Of a DNA stretch of 37,434 bases, positions 23,690-32,535 are shown piece by piece. The stretch covers positions 1 through 37,434 of the forward strand of contig JAEWLW010000011.1 in the NCBI GenBank assembly GCA_023457355.1. The letters are read 5' to 3'. The DNA comes from Bacillota bacterium (GTDB lineage: Bacteria; Bacillota; Clostridia; Oscillospirales; Ruminococcaceae). A program made the translations under genes and the position numbers. Position 1 is the first letter of the stretch, and each line of letters starts with the position of its first letter. The notes beneath the pieces are model-generated. The model did not search any database. It had not been told where the DNA came from and worked only from the letters and a program-made list of their open reading frames with translations.

Positions 23690-24706
23690 ATGGATACAGC
23701 GCATCGGCTATTTATTCTTGCGGTGGAAGAAATGAATTTTACCAAAGCGGCACAAAGAGGATTTGTTACGCAGCAGTGCCTGAGCAGCAACATCAAAAAG
23801 CTGGAAACAAAATACCGTGTCAAGCTATTTGATCGCACGCCGCATCTGACGCTGACTCTGGCGGGAGCGGCGCTGTATGAAACGCTGCGCCAGATTGGAA
23901 TGATAGAGGATGGATTCCATAAGCGCATACGGGATATCGGGGAAGGGAGCAGTGGAAATATCGCGTTTGGCATTAATTCCAGCCGTGCGCGCCTGCTGTT
24001 GCCGGGCTTTTTTGAAGGTTATCACGAAAAATTTCCTCTGGTTGAGGTATCTACCATTTTGGATGATACCACGAATATGGTGGAGAAAATGCTGCGCGGC
24101 GACTTAGACCTGTTTTTGGGCATCGACTGTCCGGCAAACGCGCAGCTGGAAGCGACCCCCGTAACCCATGACACCGTTTATCTCATAGCGACTCAGCCGT
24201 TTTTACAAAAGTGGTATCAGGCGGATGCCGCAACGGACACAGCCGAAGGGCCGCTGGATTTACACCGGTTCCCCAACATGCCGTTTGTCGGCACCAACAG
24301 TGTCAGTACGACGAACCAACTGATACGGCGGTATTTGGATGCGCAAAATATTTGCCCCAACCAGATTTTTTCGATCAGCGATTATGAAACGCAAATCAGC
24401 CTGTGCGGGCGCCATATGGTGGCCGCCTTTTGCCCGAAGCTTGTCTTAAAGCAGGTGATTTTATATAATCGCCTGCATCCGGACCAGGAACCGGTTCGGA
24501 TTTTTCATTTGCGGAATATGCGGGAGAGCACACGCATTGAGCTGATACGCCCGCGCGGGATATACGCGCCGCTTTACCTTGAACAATTTGTCAAGATGAT
24601 GAGAGATTATCTTCTCGTTTACAGCGAGGGGATTCAAAGCAGCATGGAGCCCTATTTAGAAAAACGCTATCTGCCGGCCAAATCTGCTGACACCATTCGG
24701 CCGTGA
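23690..24706 (+). CDS. LysR-family transcriptional regulator
   Basis: A 338-residue regulator. The N-terminal helix-turn-helix is clear (HRLFILAVEEMNFTKAAQRG, then QQCLSSNIKKLETKYRVKLFDR, then LTLAGAALYE). An effector-binding domain of the usual two-lobed type follows from about residue 90. It diverges from the IlvD/Edd-type dehydratase and probably controls it, with the substrate acid as co-inducer. AGGAGG (23678-23683) is 6 nt before the ATG at 23690 and only 3 nt before the ATG at 23687, so the later start is preferred. It is slightly longer than typical LysR proteins (about 300) because of a C-terminal extension. Confidence 0.9.
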   Translation: MDTAHRLFILAVEEMNFTKAAQRGFVTQQCLSSNIKKLETKYRVKLFDRTPHLTLTLAGAALYETLRQIGMIEDGFHKRIRDIGEGSSGNIAFGINSSRARLLLPGFFEGYHEKFPLVEVSTILDDTTNMVEKMLRGDLDLFLGIDCPANAQLEATPVTHDTVYLIATQPFLQKWYQADAATDTAEGPLDLHRFPNMPFVGTNSVSTTNQLIRRYLDAQNICPNQIFSISDYETQISLCGRHMVAAFCPKLVLKQVILYNRLHPDQEPVRIFHLRNMRESTRIELIRPRGIYAPLYLEQFVKMMRDYLLVYSEGIQSSMEPYLEKRYLPAKSADTIRP

Positions 24707-24748
24707 ACATGCGCTGCCGATTATCAGCTTGCGCTGGCGGCTGGCGAC

Positions 24749-24765
24749 GGCATCTGATGCCTTTT
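24749..24765 (+). terminator. Weak terminator after the LysR gene
   Basis: GGCAT / ATGCC with a 3-nt loop is followed by TTTT. It sits inside a larger imperfect hairpin (GAACAT at 24705 with ATGTTC ending 24780), which together could end LysR transcription. Confidence 0.4.
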
Positions 24766-24821
24766 GCAGCGGGTATGTTCAGGCACTTTATCCGAATGTT
24801 GGCATTTTAATGTTTATCCCA

Positions 24822-24830
24822 TGATATAAT
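24822..24830 (+). promoter_or_regulatory. Extended -10 promoter
   Basis: TGA-TATAAT (24822-24830) is an extended -10 without a convincing -35. Transcription would begin near 24837, which excludes the in-frame ATG at 24829 as a start for the next gene. Confidence 0.5.
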
Positions 24831-24864
24831 GAAGTATCAGAAGAGATCAGGGGAGATAAACATT

Positions 24865-25803
24865 ATGCTTTGGAGATCGACAAATGCATCTAATAATCGT
24901 GGTCACATTACTTTTCTGATATATAAAAGTGATGATGAGTTTATTTCCTGGCTGGCATCCTATATCAAAGAAGCTGCCGAAAGAGCTGGATATAAAATAG
25001 CCATTCTGGATTCAAGGAATTCGCAGGCTTTTCAGGTGATGCAGGTGCAAAATGCTTATCTCAAGGGTGAAAGGGCGATCATCATTAATTTGGTCGCACC
25101 CGAAGAGGCGCCACAGGTCCTTCAGTCGGCGGAAAATATGAAAGTGGTCTTTGTTAATCGTGCCCCCGATAGGAAAATGCTCAATCAAAATGCAGTTTAT
25201 ATCGGCTCCGATGAGCGTGCCGCAGGAAAAATGCAGGGCGAATGGCTGGCAAATTACTTTAAAGAAAGAGGCAAAAAAGCGTTTAGGTATATTTTGCTAC
25301 AGGGCCCGTTAAACCTTCCCTCCACCATTGAGCGAACGGAGGCCGTGTTGCAGACGCTTGCGGATAACGGCATTACAGCCACTAGGGTGGCCGTACCGAT
25401 CGTGGCCAACTATGACCGCGACGAGGCGATGTCCCAAATGATACGAATTTTAAGATCCGGTGTTGAGTTTGAGGTCATCATATCCAACAACGACGCCATG
25501 GCGCTAGGCGCCATTGAGGCCATGGAATATTTAAATATGGATCCATCCAAAAAGGTTATTGTCGGCGTGGATGCAACCGTCCCGGCTGTTCGTGCCCTTT
25601 TGGAGGGCAAGCTTACCATGACGGTTTTTCAAAATGCAAGGGCGCAGGCAATAGCGGCGATTAAAGCAGCGGATAACATGCTCCACGGGCGGCCTTTCGA
25701 CGCGGGAACCGGTTATCCGGTTTCAGAGGATAACCCTTATGTTATCTGGGTTCCCTTTGAGATTGTGACACGCTATAAAATCCCTAAAGACCTCTATTTT
25801 TAA
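24865..25803 (+). CDS. MglB-like sugar-binding protein without signal peptide
   Basis: A 312-residue protein with the type I periplasmic-binding fold of galactose/ribose receptors. Points of similarity to MglB are the Asn/Asp-rich hinge segment VIISNNDAMALGAIEAM, the strand VIVGVDATVPAVRALLEGKLTMTVFQNA, and the C-terminal PYVIWVPFEIVT. Unlike every other binding protein here it has no signal peptide, no lipobox and no transmembrane helix; after MLWRSTNASNNRG it goes straight into the first strand (HITFLIYKSDD). There is no DNA-binding domain, permease or kinase gene adjoining. It may be a cytosolic sugar sensor, or a receptor secreted by an unrecognised route. AGGGGAG (24849-24855) is 9 nt before the ATG. 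It appears monocistronic. Confidence 0.8.
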   Translation: MLWRSTNASNNRGHITFLIYKSDDEFISWLASYIKEAAERAGYKIAILDSRNSQAFQVMQVQNAYLKGERAIIINLVAPEEAPQVLQSAENMKVVFVNRAPDRKMLNQNAVYIGSDERAAGKMQGEWLANYFKERGKKAFRYILLQGPLNLPSTIERTEAVLQTLADNGITATRVAVPIVANYDRDEAMSQMIRILRSGVEFEVIISNNDAMALGAIEAMEYLNMDPSKKVIVGVDATVPAVRALLEGKLTMTVFQNARAQAIAAIKAADNMLHGRPFDAGTGYPVSEDNPYVIWVPFEIVTRYKIPKDLYF

Positions 25804-25900
25804 TGCGCCTGTCATTATAGAGAAGCACGGTATTACCCATACAAAATATTGCCCTGCCTACGACGGCGTTTACAGCGTTGCCCCATCCGCAGTTTGTCCG

Positions 25901-25940
25901 GGAACCGCAGTTTTCAATTTGAGAAAGCTGCGGTTCCTTT
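25901..25940 (+). terminator. Strong terminator after the sugar-binding gene
   Basis: A 15-bp stem (GGAACCGCAGTTTTC with GAAAGCTGCGGTTCC, one wobble) with a 7-nt loop is followed by TTT. It lies about 100 nt after the stop. Confidence 0.75.
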
Positions 25941-26109
25941 GCACAAGGCCGAAATACAGGCCGCATCAGGGGAAAGCAGGAACTGTTTTGGCTTTTTCAA
26001 ATTATACTTTGTAAAGACGGCGTGCGGTGATTCACTGCGGCCGCAGGCCAACCATTTGTGCATCATGACCTTCCTGTTGATGGCTTTTTGTAAGCAGGCG
26101 CAATAATTT

Positions 26110-26296
26110 ATCTTGCCCAGCAATAAATTGCTAAAATATCGTAAAAACAGCTTTCTGGTGGCAATGCAATAACAAAATTTTATTACTTATCGACAATAAT
26201 TTATATATATCAAAATGCGTTTTCACATTATAATGACAGTAATGAATTTGTGCGCATTATTTACATATTGTGTGCGCGAAGAAAGAGGGAGAAAAA
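26110..26296 (+). promoter_or_regulatory. AT-rich control region of the TRAP operon
   Basis: The rest of the 490-nt gap before dctP holds no convincing gene. From 26110 it is AT-rich, with TATAAT at 26229-26234 lacking a good -35, as expected of an activator-dependent promoter. Two GTGCGC copies (26249-26254 and 26272-26277) lie downstream of it. The AraC-type regulator at 30949 is a likely controller, but no site is proven. Confidence 0.35.
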
Positions 26297-27373
26297 ATGA
26301 AAAGACATATCGCAGTTGTTCTTTCGGTTGCACTTGCATTGACGCTTCTTGCAGGCTGCGGCGGCTCCACAAATGCCACCGCATCATCCTCCGCCAATCC
26401 CGCGGCAACAAGCAGTACGTCCGCTCCCGAGACCCCCGCCATTAATTTTATCATCGCTTCCAACCAAACCTCCGCTGAAAATCCCTATCACTACGGCCTT
26501 GCAAAGTTCAAAGAAGTTGCCGAGAGCGTTTCGGGCGGCAAAATTACCGTCACCTGCCATGACGGCACCCTCGGTGAGAACGAGAACGAGCTTATTGAAA
26601 AGCTGAACATGGGCGCCTGCCAGATGGTAGTTGCTTCCCCCGGCTTCATGACCGCTATCGGCGTTCCCGAGGTCGACATGCTCTCCCTGCTCTACCTGTT
26701 CGACGACTTTGACCATTGGGAAGCTTCTCTCGACGGCGAATTCGGCGATGCGATGCGCGACGTTATACTCGAAAAAACCAATAAGGATTTCCGAATCATG
26801 GGTTACTGGTCTGCCGGTGTTCGAGATTACTACGGTAAAAAGGCTATAAAGACGCCTGCGGATGTAAAAGGCCTCACCATTCGCACCCAAACTTCCGGCG
26901 TTGTCAGCGATTTCTGGACACAGTGCGGCGCAATCCCCACCCAGGTGGCTTGGGGCGAGCTTTATCAGGCGCTTGAACAGGGCGTTGTGGATTCCGCTGA
27001 GAATGACTACACCAACTTCATGCTCAAGGACCATCACAAGACGACCAATGGCAAATACATCTGCGAGACACACCACGACTTCACCACCCGCCTTTTTCTG
27101 ATGGATGGCAACTTCTATGATAGCCTGACCGATGAGCAGAAGGGCTGGATAGACGAAGCGGCAGCGGCGGCCACTGCCGAGGAACGCAACGTCACCTACT
27201 CGATGCTGGGTGATTCCAAAGCCAAGGTGATTGCCGAGGGCGGCGTTGTCACCGATTTTAAGGATATGGACATCGAAGCGTTTAAGGCTATCGCTATTCC
27301 GATTCAGGATAAGTTCGCTGTTGACAACGGCATGGAGCAATACCTGAAAATGGTTCGCGACGCTGCGGCGTAA
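26297..27373 (+). CDS. dctP: TRAP transporter solute-binding lipoprotein DctP
   Basis: A 358-residue lipoprotein (lipobox LLAGC, Cys21, then an Ala/Ser/Thr linker to about 46) of the DctP family. It captures an organic acid outside the membrane and delivers it to DctQM, using an ion gradient and not ATP. The diagnostic segment is intact: GLTIRTQTSGVVSDFW holds the conserved carboxylate-binding Arg196, followed by QVAWGELYQALEQGVVDSAEN. GAGGGAG (26285-26291) is 5 nt before the ATG. The earlier in-frame ATG at 26270 would break the signal peptide. dctQ follows after a stem-loop. The nearby dehydratase suggests a sugar acid as ligand, an inference only. Confidence 0.9.
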   Translation: MKRHIAVVLSVALALTLLAGCGGSTNATASSSANPAATSSTSAPETPAINFIIASNQTSAENPYHYGLAKFKEVAESVSGGKITVTCHDGTLGENENELIEKLNMGACQMVVASPGFMTAIGVPEVDMLSLLYLFDDFDHWEASLDGEFGDAMRDVILEKTNKDFRIMGYWSAGVRDYYGKKAIKTPADVKGLTIRTQTSGVVSDFWTQCGAIPTQVAWGELYQALEQGVVDSAENDYTNFMLKDHHKTTNGKYICETHHDFTTRLFLMDGNFYDSLTDEQKGWIDEAAAAATAEERNVTYSMLGDSKAKVIAEGGVVTDFKDMDIEAFKAIAIPIQDKFAVDNGMEQYLKMVRDAAA

Positions 27374-27402
27374 AGTCTCCCGTTTCAACCTGTAAAACGA
27401 AG

Positions 27403-27431
27403 AGCCACCTGAGTTTTCGGGTGGCTTTTTT
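27403..27431 (+). terminator. Intra-operon stem-loop between dctP and dctQ
   Basis: AGCCACC / GGTGGCT form a 7-bp stem with a 10-nt loop followed by a run of T. Its position between receptor and membrane subunits mirrors the stem-loop at 3292-3318 in the ABC importer, suggesting partial termination and excess receptor. Confidence 0.7.
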
Positions 27432-27449
27432 CGGGAAAGAGAGTAACGC

Positions 27450-27935
27450 ATGAAAAAAGCCATCGACATTCTGCAAAAGGTTGAAGTGTTTCTCTGCTCG
27501 ATAGCGCTGAGCATCTTTCTGGTGGCGGTCGTTGCGCAGATGCTCACCCGTTATATGGGCGTCACTGCGCTCTGGACCGAGGATGTTTCAATGTATTCCT
27601 TCATCATATCCGTATTCCTTGGCGCTGCCGCCATGGTGAGAGACGACAAACACTTTGCTTTTACGGCGCTTGAAGACAAGATAACCGACCCCCGAAAGAA
27701 GGCGGCGCTGAATATTATTATCCTTCTTGTCATGCTCGGTTTTTGCGTTTTCATGCTCTATTACGGGACATTGCTCACCCAAAAGTTCTGGAACTATAAG
27801 TGGGTGAGCATCCCCGCGTTCAAGCGCGGCCCCACATGGCTGTGCGTTCCCTTCAGCGCATTTACCATGGTGGTTTATATCATCGAAAAGCTGTATGCGA
27901 ATATCAGGCTTCTTGGAAAAGGAGGTGAGGCATAA
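27450..27935 (+). CDS. dctQ: TRAP transporter small membrane subunit DctQ
   Basis: The 161-residue protein has four hydrophobic segments (about 15-35, 45-65, 85-108 and 125-147), as expected for DctQ, the small subunit that pairs with DctM. A Trp-containing segment after the first helix (GVTALWTEDVSMYSFIISVFLGAAAM) is typical of the family. The ribosome site is weak (GAAAGAGAG), consistent with lower expression than dctP. The stop TAA overlaps the dctM start by one base (TAATG), so the two subunits are translationally coupled. Confidence 0.9.
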   Translation: MKKAIDILQKVEVFLCSIALSIFLVAVVAQMLTRYMGVTALWTEDVSMYSFIISVFLGAAAMVRDDKHFAFTALEDKITDPRKKAALNIIILLVMLGFCVFMLYYGTLLTQKFWNYKWVSIPAFKRGPTWLCVPFSAFTMVVYIIEKLYANIRLLGKGGEA

Positions 27936-29221
27936 TGTTTGCCATCCTGGTGATTCTGTTTATCGTCTTTATTGCAATCGGCGTGCCTATTGCCTTCTCG
28001 CTGGGTGCGGTGTCGCTCATCGGAATCCTTTCGCTTGACGCAATTCCTAATATGGTCGTCTTTTCAAAGATGTTTAACGGCCTTAACAGCTTCACGCTGC
28101 TGGCGGTTCCGCTGTTTATTCTGGCGGCCAACCTCATGAACTCCGGCGCTATCACCAAGCGCCTGATTGATGTTTGCGTCGCGCTTGTCGGCCATGTCAG
28201 GGGCGGCCTTGCACACGCCAACATCCTGATTTCAATGATCTTCGCGGGTATCTCCGGCTCTTCTCAGGCCGATACCGCCGGTGTCGGGAAAATTCTGATT
28301 CCCGCTATGGAGGAGCAGGGCTATGACAAAGGCACAGCGGTCGGCGTTACAGCCGCTTCCTCCACACTCGGCTCCATTATTCCGCCAAGCATCATGATGG
28401 TGGTTTATTCCGGCATCGCAAACGTCGGTACCGGTGCGTTGTTCCTGTGCGGCATGGTTCCCGGCATCATGATCGGCCTTGCGATGATGGGGGTTGTGGC
28501 GGTCATGGGCAAAAAACGCAATTTTCCAAAGTCGGCGCGCGTCCCCACCAAAACCGTTATTAAAATGGTGTTGGAGTCGTTGCCTGCGCTCTTCACGCCC
28601 GTTATCCTGATCGGCGGTATTGTAACCGGCATGTTTACGCCCACTGAATCCTCCGCTTTTGCATGCGTTTACGCGCTTTTAATCGGCCTGTTCTTCTACC
28701 GCTCGCTGAGAATCAGCGACCTGCCCCTGATTCTGCGCGACACGGCGAAGCAGTCTTCGCTTTCGCTGTTTGCGCTTGCCACCGCCTGTGCACTCGGTGA
28801 GCTTTTAAGCTATTATCAGCTCAACGTTATTGCCGAGCAGTTTTTCCTCAATATGCCCGGCGGCAGCTTCGTTTTCATTCTTGTAACGGTGGCCTTCTTC
28901 CTGTTCGTGGGAACCTTTATGGATTCTATTCCCGCAATGATCCTGTTTGTACCGATTATTCTGCCCTCTGCGAGGGCGCTCGGAATAAGCCCCCTCATTC
29001 TGGGCCTTATCATCGTCATCACGCTTGCACTGGGCCTCACCACCCCGCCATATGGCCTTTGTCTGCTCATCGCTTCGTCGATAAGCGAGCTGAGCATAGA
29101 AGAATCCTTCAAGGGCGTGCTGCCGTATTTTCTTGCGGCGCTGGCAGTGCTTGCCATCCTGATATGTTTCCCGGGCACTTTCCTTGCAATACCCCAAACG
29201 CTTTTTCCCGCCGCGTTCTAG
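27935..29221 (+). CDS. dctM: TRAP transporter large membrane subunit DctM
   Basis: The 428-residue, highly hydrophobic permease of the TRAP family has about a dozen membrane segments. Family motifs include SLGAVSLIGI near the N-terminus, the conserved IFAGISGSSQADTAGVGKILIPAM (about 104-127), where the usual GSSxAD appears, and the second-half counterpart GTFMDSIPAMILFVPIILP. It forms the transport path, driven by an ion gradient. GGAGG (27921-27925) lies 9 nt ahead of the overlapping ATG. It ends the transporter operon. Confidence 0.93.
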   Translation: MFAILVILFIVFIAIGVPIAFSLGAVSLIGILSLDAIPNMVVFSKMFNGLNSFTLLAVPLFILAANLMNSGAITKRLIDVCVALVGHVRGGLAHANILISMIFAGISGSSQADTAGVGKILIPAMEEQGYDKGTAVGVTAASSTLGSIIPPSIMMVVYSGIANVGTGALFLCGMVPGIMIGLAMMGVVAVMGKKRNFPKSARVPTKTVIKMVLESLPALFTPVILIGGIVTGMFTPTESSAFACVYALLIGLFFYRSLRISDLPLILRDTAKQSSLSLFALATACALGELLSYYQLNVIAEQFFLNMPGGSFVFILVTVAFFLFVGTFMDSIPAMILFVPIILPSARALGISPLILGLIIVITLALGLTTPPYGLCLLIASSISELSIEESFKGVLPYFLAALAVLAILICFPGTFLAIPQTLFPAAF

Positions 29222-29235
29222 CGGGTTGTCGTTTT

Positions 29236-29277
29236 GAGCATCTCCGTCTATCTTTTTAAAGGCAGGCGGGGATGCTC
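29236..29277 (+). terminator. Hairpin after dctM
   Basis: GAGCATCTCCG (29236-29246) and CGGGGATGCTC (29267-29277) pair over 11 bp with one wobble. Only a poor T tract follows, so termination may be partial. Confidence 0.55.
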
Positions 29278-29291
29278 TCGCTTTCCATTTC

Positions 29292-29320
29292 TTTTCAATG
29301 CGGCTAAAGACTGGTATAAT
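29292..29320 (+). promoter_or_regulatory. Promoter of the TRAP-linked sensor operon
   Basis: TTTTCA (29292-29297), a 17-nt spacer and the extended -10 TGG-TATAAT (29312-29320) form a good promoter for the kinase, regulator and DctP-like genes that follow. Confidence 0.6.
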
Positions 29321-29468
29321 AACTGTAAAACGGCTATGCGTCAAAGGGGAATAAAAATGGCCCGCCCTTTACGGGCAACCGCGTCTGATGCCAATCATGC
29401 CGCTGCATCATCACCTGGAATTGTTGCGCTCGGGCTTTCAAATTTGCCCCGCAGAGGAGGTGGCAACG

Positions 29469-30956
29469 ATGTCGTTACTGGCAAGATATAAGCGGCTCTC
29501 GCTGCGCTATAAGCTGGCAGTGGTTTTTGCTTTGATGATTATTTTCAATACTGTGACCAGCCTGTACTATTCCCGGCAGGTTAAGGCAATAGCAAATTTC
29601 AACACTCAGAATCAGCAGGTGTATTACAGCATAAACGCACTTTCTTCGTCGCTGGAGACGATAAGAAAGCAGATGGACATCTATGTAGAGCAAAAGCGGC
29701 CGCAGGCCTATACCGTGTATGCTCAGGAGCGAAAAAAGGTGGAAAAGCTCATTGAGGCTCTTTGCGCAAAACGGGGTACGGCCGTTTCTGAAAGCGACAG
29801 CCTGCGCGCCATAAACAACACCGCGAAAAACTTTATCCGCGACTGCAATCTGCTGTTCTGGCAGGTAAACGCCGGAGAGGCGGATTATTATATCACCTAT
29901 TACCGCATACAAAGCAAATCCAGTTACCTGTCGGGTTACATAGGTGCCCACCTGAACCTGCTGCTGACGCAGAATGCCGTAAACCAGCAGAGCATGACCG
30001 AACAGGCTGCGCTTTTGAGCGCGCTCAACCTCATGTTTCTGGCTGTAAACGCACTGTTTTGCCTGTTGCTGACCATCAATTTTTCCAGCTATATCGCCCG
30101 CCCCATAACGGCGCTGGCCAATGCCGCAGAGCGGATCAGCAACGGCGACTTTGATACCCCTGATCTGCCCATCATCAACGACGACGAGGTGGGGCAGCTG
30201 ACACGAAGCTTCAATGGGATGAAGGCAAGCGTGGAAAAATCAATAGAGCATCTCAATAAGCGCGCCGAGCTGGAGACGGAGCTGCACCAGAAAGAACTGG
30301 AAAACCTCAAAATGAGCCAACTGCTCAACGAATCACAGTATCTGGCGCTGCAAAGCCAGATAAACCCGCATTTTCTTTTTAATACCCTCAATGTTATTGC
30401 GCGTGCGGCCGTGCGCGACACCCCAAAAACCACCACCACGCTTATTTACAGCCTTGCCGACCTGTTTCGCTACAATCTGAATCACATCAACAACTTTTCC
30501 ACGCTCAGGGACGAGCTGGAAATTGTTCAAAAATACATCTACATCCAAAAACACCGCTTCGGCGAAAGGATACAATACCAGGTCACAGGCGATGGCAAAT
30601 GCGAAAACGTGTTTATCCCGAGCATGCTTTTGCAGCCGCTGGTGGAAAACGCGATCATCCACGGCATCGAGGACCTTGAGGAGGGCGGCGCGATAAGAAT
30701 TGACGCACGCCGCCGTAAAAATGTGATGCTGCTGCGCGTTTATGATAACGGCGTGGGCATGACCCCGGAATGCCTTCACAACCTGTACAGCGGTAAAATG
30801 AAGCACACCGGGCACACCACCGGCATAGGCCTGACAAACATCATTAAGCGCATAGGGCTGATAAGCGGCGCGGGTATCCGCATAAAATCCGGGCGTCGCG
30901 GAACGCTGGTAGGCATTACGCTGCCGCTTGAAGAAAGGAAGGGTGAGGATGTATAA
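29469..30956 (+). CDS. YesM-family sensor histidine kinase of the TRAP system
   Basis: A 495-residue membrane kinase. It has a transmembrane helix (about 15-34), an extracytoplasmic mostly helical region (35-183), a second helix (about 184-204), and a HAMP segment (about 208-262) followed by a short coiled stretch. The His_kinase domain has phosphoacceptor His301 in NPHFLFNTL. ATPase motifs are LLQPLVENAIIHG (387-399), DNGVGM (426-431) and TGIGL (451-455). GGAGG (29456-29460) is 8 nt before the ATG at 29469. The upstream in-frame ATG at 29388 lacks a ribosome site and would add a non-signal tail. The regulator gene overlaps its end by 8 nt. It probably senses the TRAP substrate with the DctP-like protein encoded last. 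Confidence 0.93.
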   Translation: MSLLARYKRLSLRYKLAVVFALMIIFNTVTSLYYSRQVKAIANFNTQNQQVYYSINALSSSLETIRKQMDIYVEQKRPQAYTVYAQERKKVEKLIEALCAKRGTAVSESDSLRAINNTAKNFIRDCNLLFWQVNAGEADYYITYYRIQSKSSYLSGYIGAHLNLLLTQNAVNQQSMTEQAALLSALNLMFLAVNALFCLLLTINFSSYIARPITALANAAERISNGDFDTPDLPIINDDEVGQLTRSFNGMKASVEKSIEHLNKRAELETELHQKELENLKMSQLLNESQYLALQSQINPHFLFNTLNVIARAAVRDTPKTTTTLIYSLADLFRYNLNHINNFSTLRDELEIVQKYIYIQKHRFGERIQYQVTGDGKCENVFIPSMLLQPLVENAIIHGIEDLEEGGAIRIDARRRKNVMLLRVYDNGVGMTPECLHNLYSGKMKHTGHTTGIGLTNIIKRIGLISGAGIRIKSGRRGTLVGITLPLEERKGEDV

Positions 30957-32535
30957 ACTGCTTATCGCCGATGACGAAGCCGTTGAGCGTGAGGCGCTTG
31001 AAGACCTGGCGCATGTGCTTTTTAAAGACCAGTTTGACATCGCGCTTGCTGAAAACGGAAGAAGCGCTGTGGATATTGCGGCGGCTTTCGCCCCGGATAT
31101 CATCATCATGGATATCAAGATGCCAAGAATGAATGGCATCGACGCCGCCAGGCTGATACGCGAAAAATATCCCGACTGTAAGGTGATTATGCTCACCGGC
31201 TTCACCTATTTCAATTATGCCAGGGACAGCGTCAGCCTCGGCGCAGTGGACTTTCTCGTTAAGCCCGCGAGCGACGAGACGGTGGAAAAGGCCCTGAAAA
31301 CCGCCATGAAATCCGTCGATTTGCTGCGCGAATCAAGCGTACACACTGCGGAGGCCGATCCTTTTGGCGGCGCGGGATACCTTGAAAGCGAGCTCGTTTC
31401 AGAGATTGTTTTTGCAGGGGTGGACAAGCAAACGCTCCAAAGCATGATAACCGAGCTTTATCCCGACGTTCAATTCGGAATTGCGGTGGTGATAACGCTG
31501 AAATCCAGCGAAAGTTTTGTGCTTTCGGGCTCGGGGGCTGTTTCGAAATGCCGCGAGTTTTGCATCGCGGCTGTGCAGCGGCGAGGTGCGCACGGCCTTT
31601 ACGCGCCCTCCTGTCGCCGACTGGATAAGCTTTATGTCGCGTTGTTGTCAAACAGCTGTCATGATCAGGGCTATTACAACGGCTTTATAAAGGAACTCCT
31701 GTCTGTATTCAATGAAAACGGCATAACGGCCGGCGCATCGTTTGGCAGCCTTTCTCAGGATATCGCACGTCTGCCCATGGGCTTTATCGAAGCGCAAAGT
31801 GTCAAGCTCCCGGCAAACGACGCTATTGGCTGGTTCTCCGCCGATATACTCCGGTCCGAGCGTTTCGGGTCACAGAGCACACAGGAGAGACTGCTGTGCG
31901 AGCATCTTGAGCAAAAGCAGTTTGACGAATCCCATCTGCTGCTCGAGCATATGCTCAACGCCATCATCGCGGAGAACGACCGGACAGCGGTCAGAATCTA
32001 TGAGCTGATTGTGATACTCAACCGAAAGGCGCTCGAAAAAGTTTCTGTGCCGCTCTGTTATCCGTTGTGGGAGCGGCTGCTGGCGCTTTCTGGCCCCGAG
32101 GACCGAAAACAGTTCGCACTGCACTACCTGCAAAAGATTATCGACCGGCTGATAACCGACGAGGCTGCATACAACAATACCTGGCCGCAGGAGATCGTTG
32201 AATACATCAAGGCGGAATATAAGAACAACATCACGCTGGAAGACGCCGCAAGACGGGTCGGCTTCAGCACCTATTATTTCAGCCGCCTCTTTAAGCAGAA
32301 ATTTGATAAATCGTTTATAGAATACCTCACCCAGATGCGAATACAAAATGCAAAGCAGCTTCTTTCCACACCGGGTATATCGGTTAAAAATGTCTGTTAC
32401 AGCGTCGGGTACAGCGAACCAAATTACTTTGCGCGTGTTTTTAAGCGCGAGACCGGTATGTCACCCTCAAAATTCCAGAAAAAAGCGCTGAATTTTGATG
32501 AGTGCTTATTGAAGCGGGGTGATGCGCATGAATGA
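30949..32535 (+). CDS. YesN-type response regulator, receiver / middle domain / AraC
   Basis: A 528-residue regulator. The receiver (1-120) has the acidic ADDE, phosphoacceptor Asp55 in IMDIKMP and Lys105 in LVKPA. A middle region (about 130-400) resembles the degenerate cyclase-like domain common in long YesN proteins; I see no GGDEF motif, so it is not a diguanylate cyclase. The C-terminal AraC-type domain (about 420-515) ends VGYSEPNYFARVFKRETGMSPSKFQ. AAGGAAGGG is 5 nt before the ATG, which lies inside the kinase gene's end. It probably activates the TRAP operon at 26297. Confidence 0.93.
   Translation: MYKLLIADDEAVEREALEDLAHVLFKDQFDIALAENGRSAVDIAAAFAPDIIIMDIKMPRMNGIDAARLIREKYPDCKVIMLTGFTYFNYARDSVSLGAVDFLVKPASDETVEKALKTAMKSVDLLRESSVHTAEADPFGGAGYLESELVSEIVFAGVDKQTLQSMITELYPDVQFGIAVVITLKSSESFVLSGSGAVSKCREFCIAAVQRRGAHGLYAPSCRRLDKLYVALLSNSCHDQGYYNGFIKELLSVFNENGITAGASFGSLSQDIARLPMGFIEAQSVKLPANDAIGWFSADILRSERFGSQSTQERLLCEHLEQKQFDESHLLLEHMLNAIIAENDRTAVRIYELIVILNRKALEKVSVPLCYPLWERLLALSGPEDRKQFALHYLQKIIDRLITDEAAYNNTWPQEIVEYIKAEYKNNITLEDAARRVGFSTYYFSRLFKQKFDKSFIEYLTQMRIQNAKQLLSTPGISVKNVCYSVGYSEPNYFARVFKRETGMSPSKFQKKALNFDECLLKRGDAHE

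Noticed and set aside
25804..26296. Small genes in the gap before dctP (for example 25849-26106)
   Set aside because: The frames lack ribosome sites, span a strong terminator hairpin and show no domain.
30949..32535. Diguanylate cyclase activity in the long response regulator, linking it to the PilZ synthase
   Set aside because: The middle region has no GGDEF-like catalytic motif; at most it is a degenerate relative.
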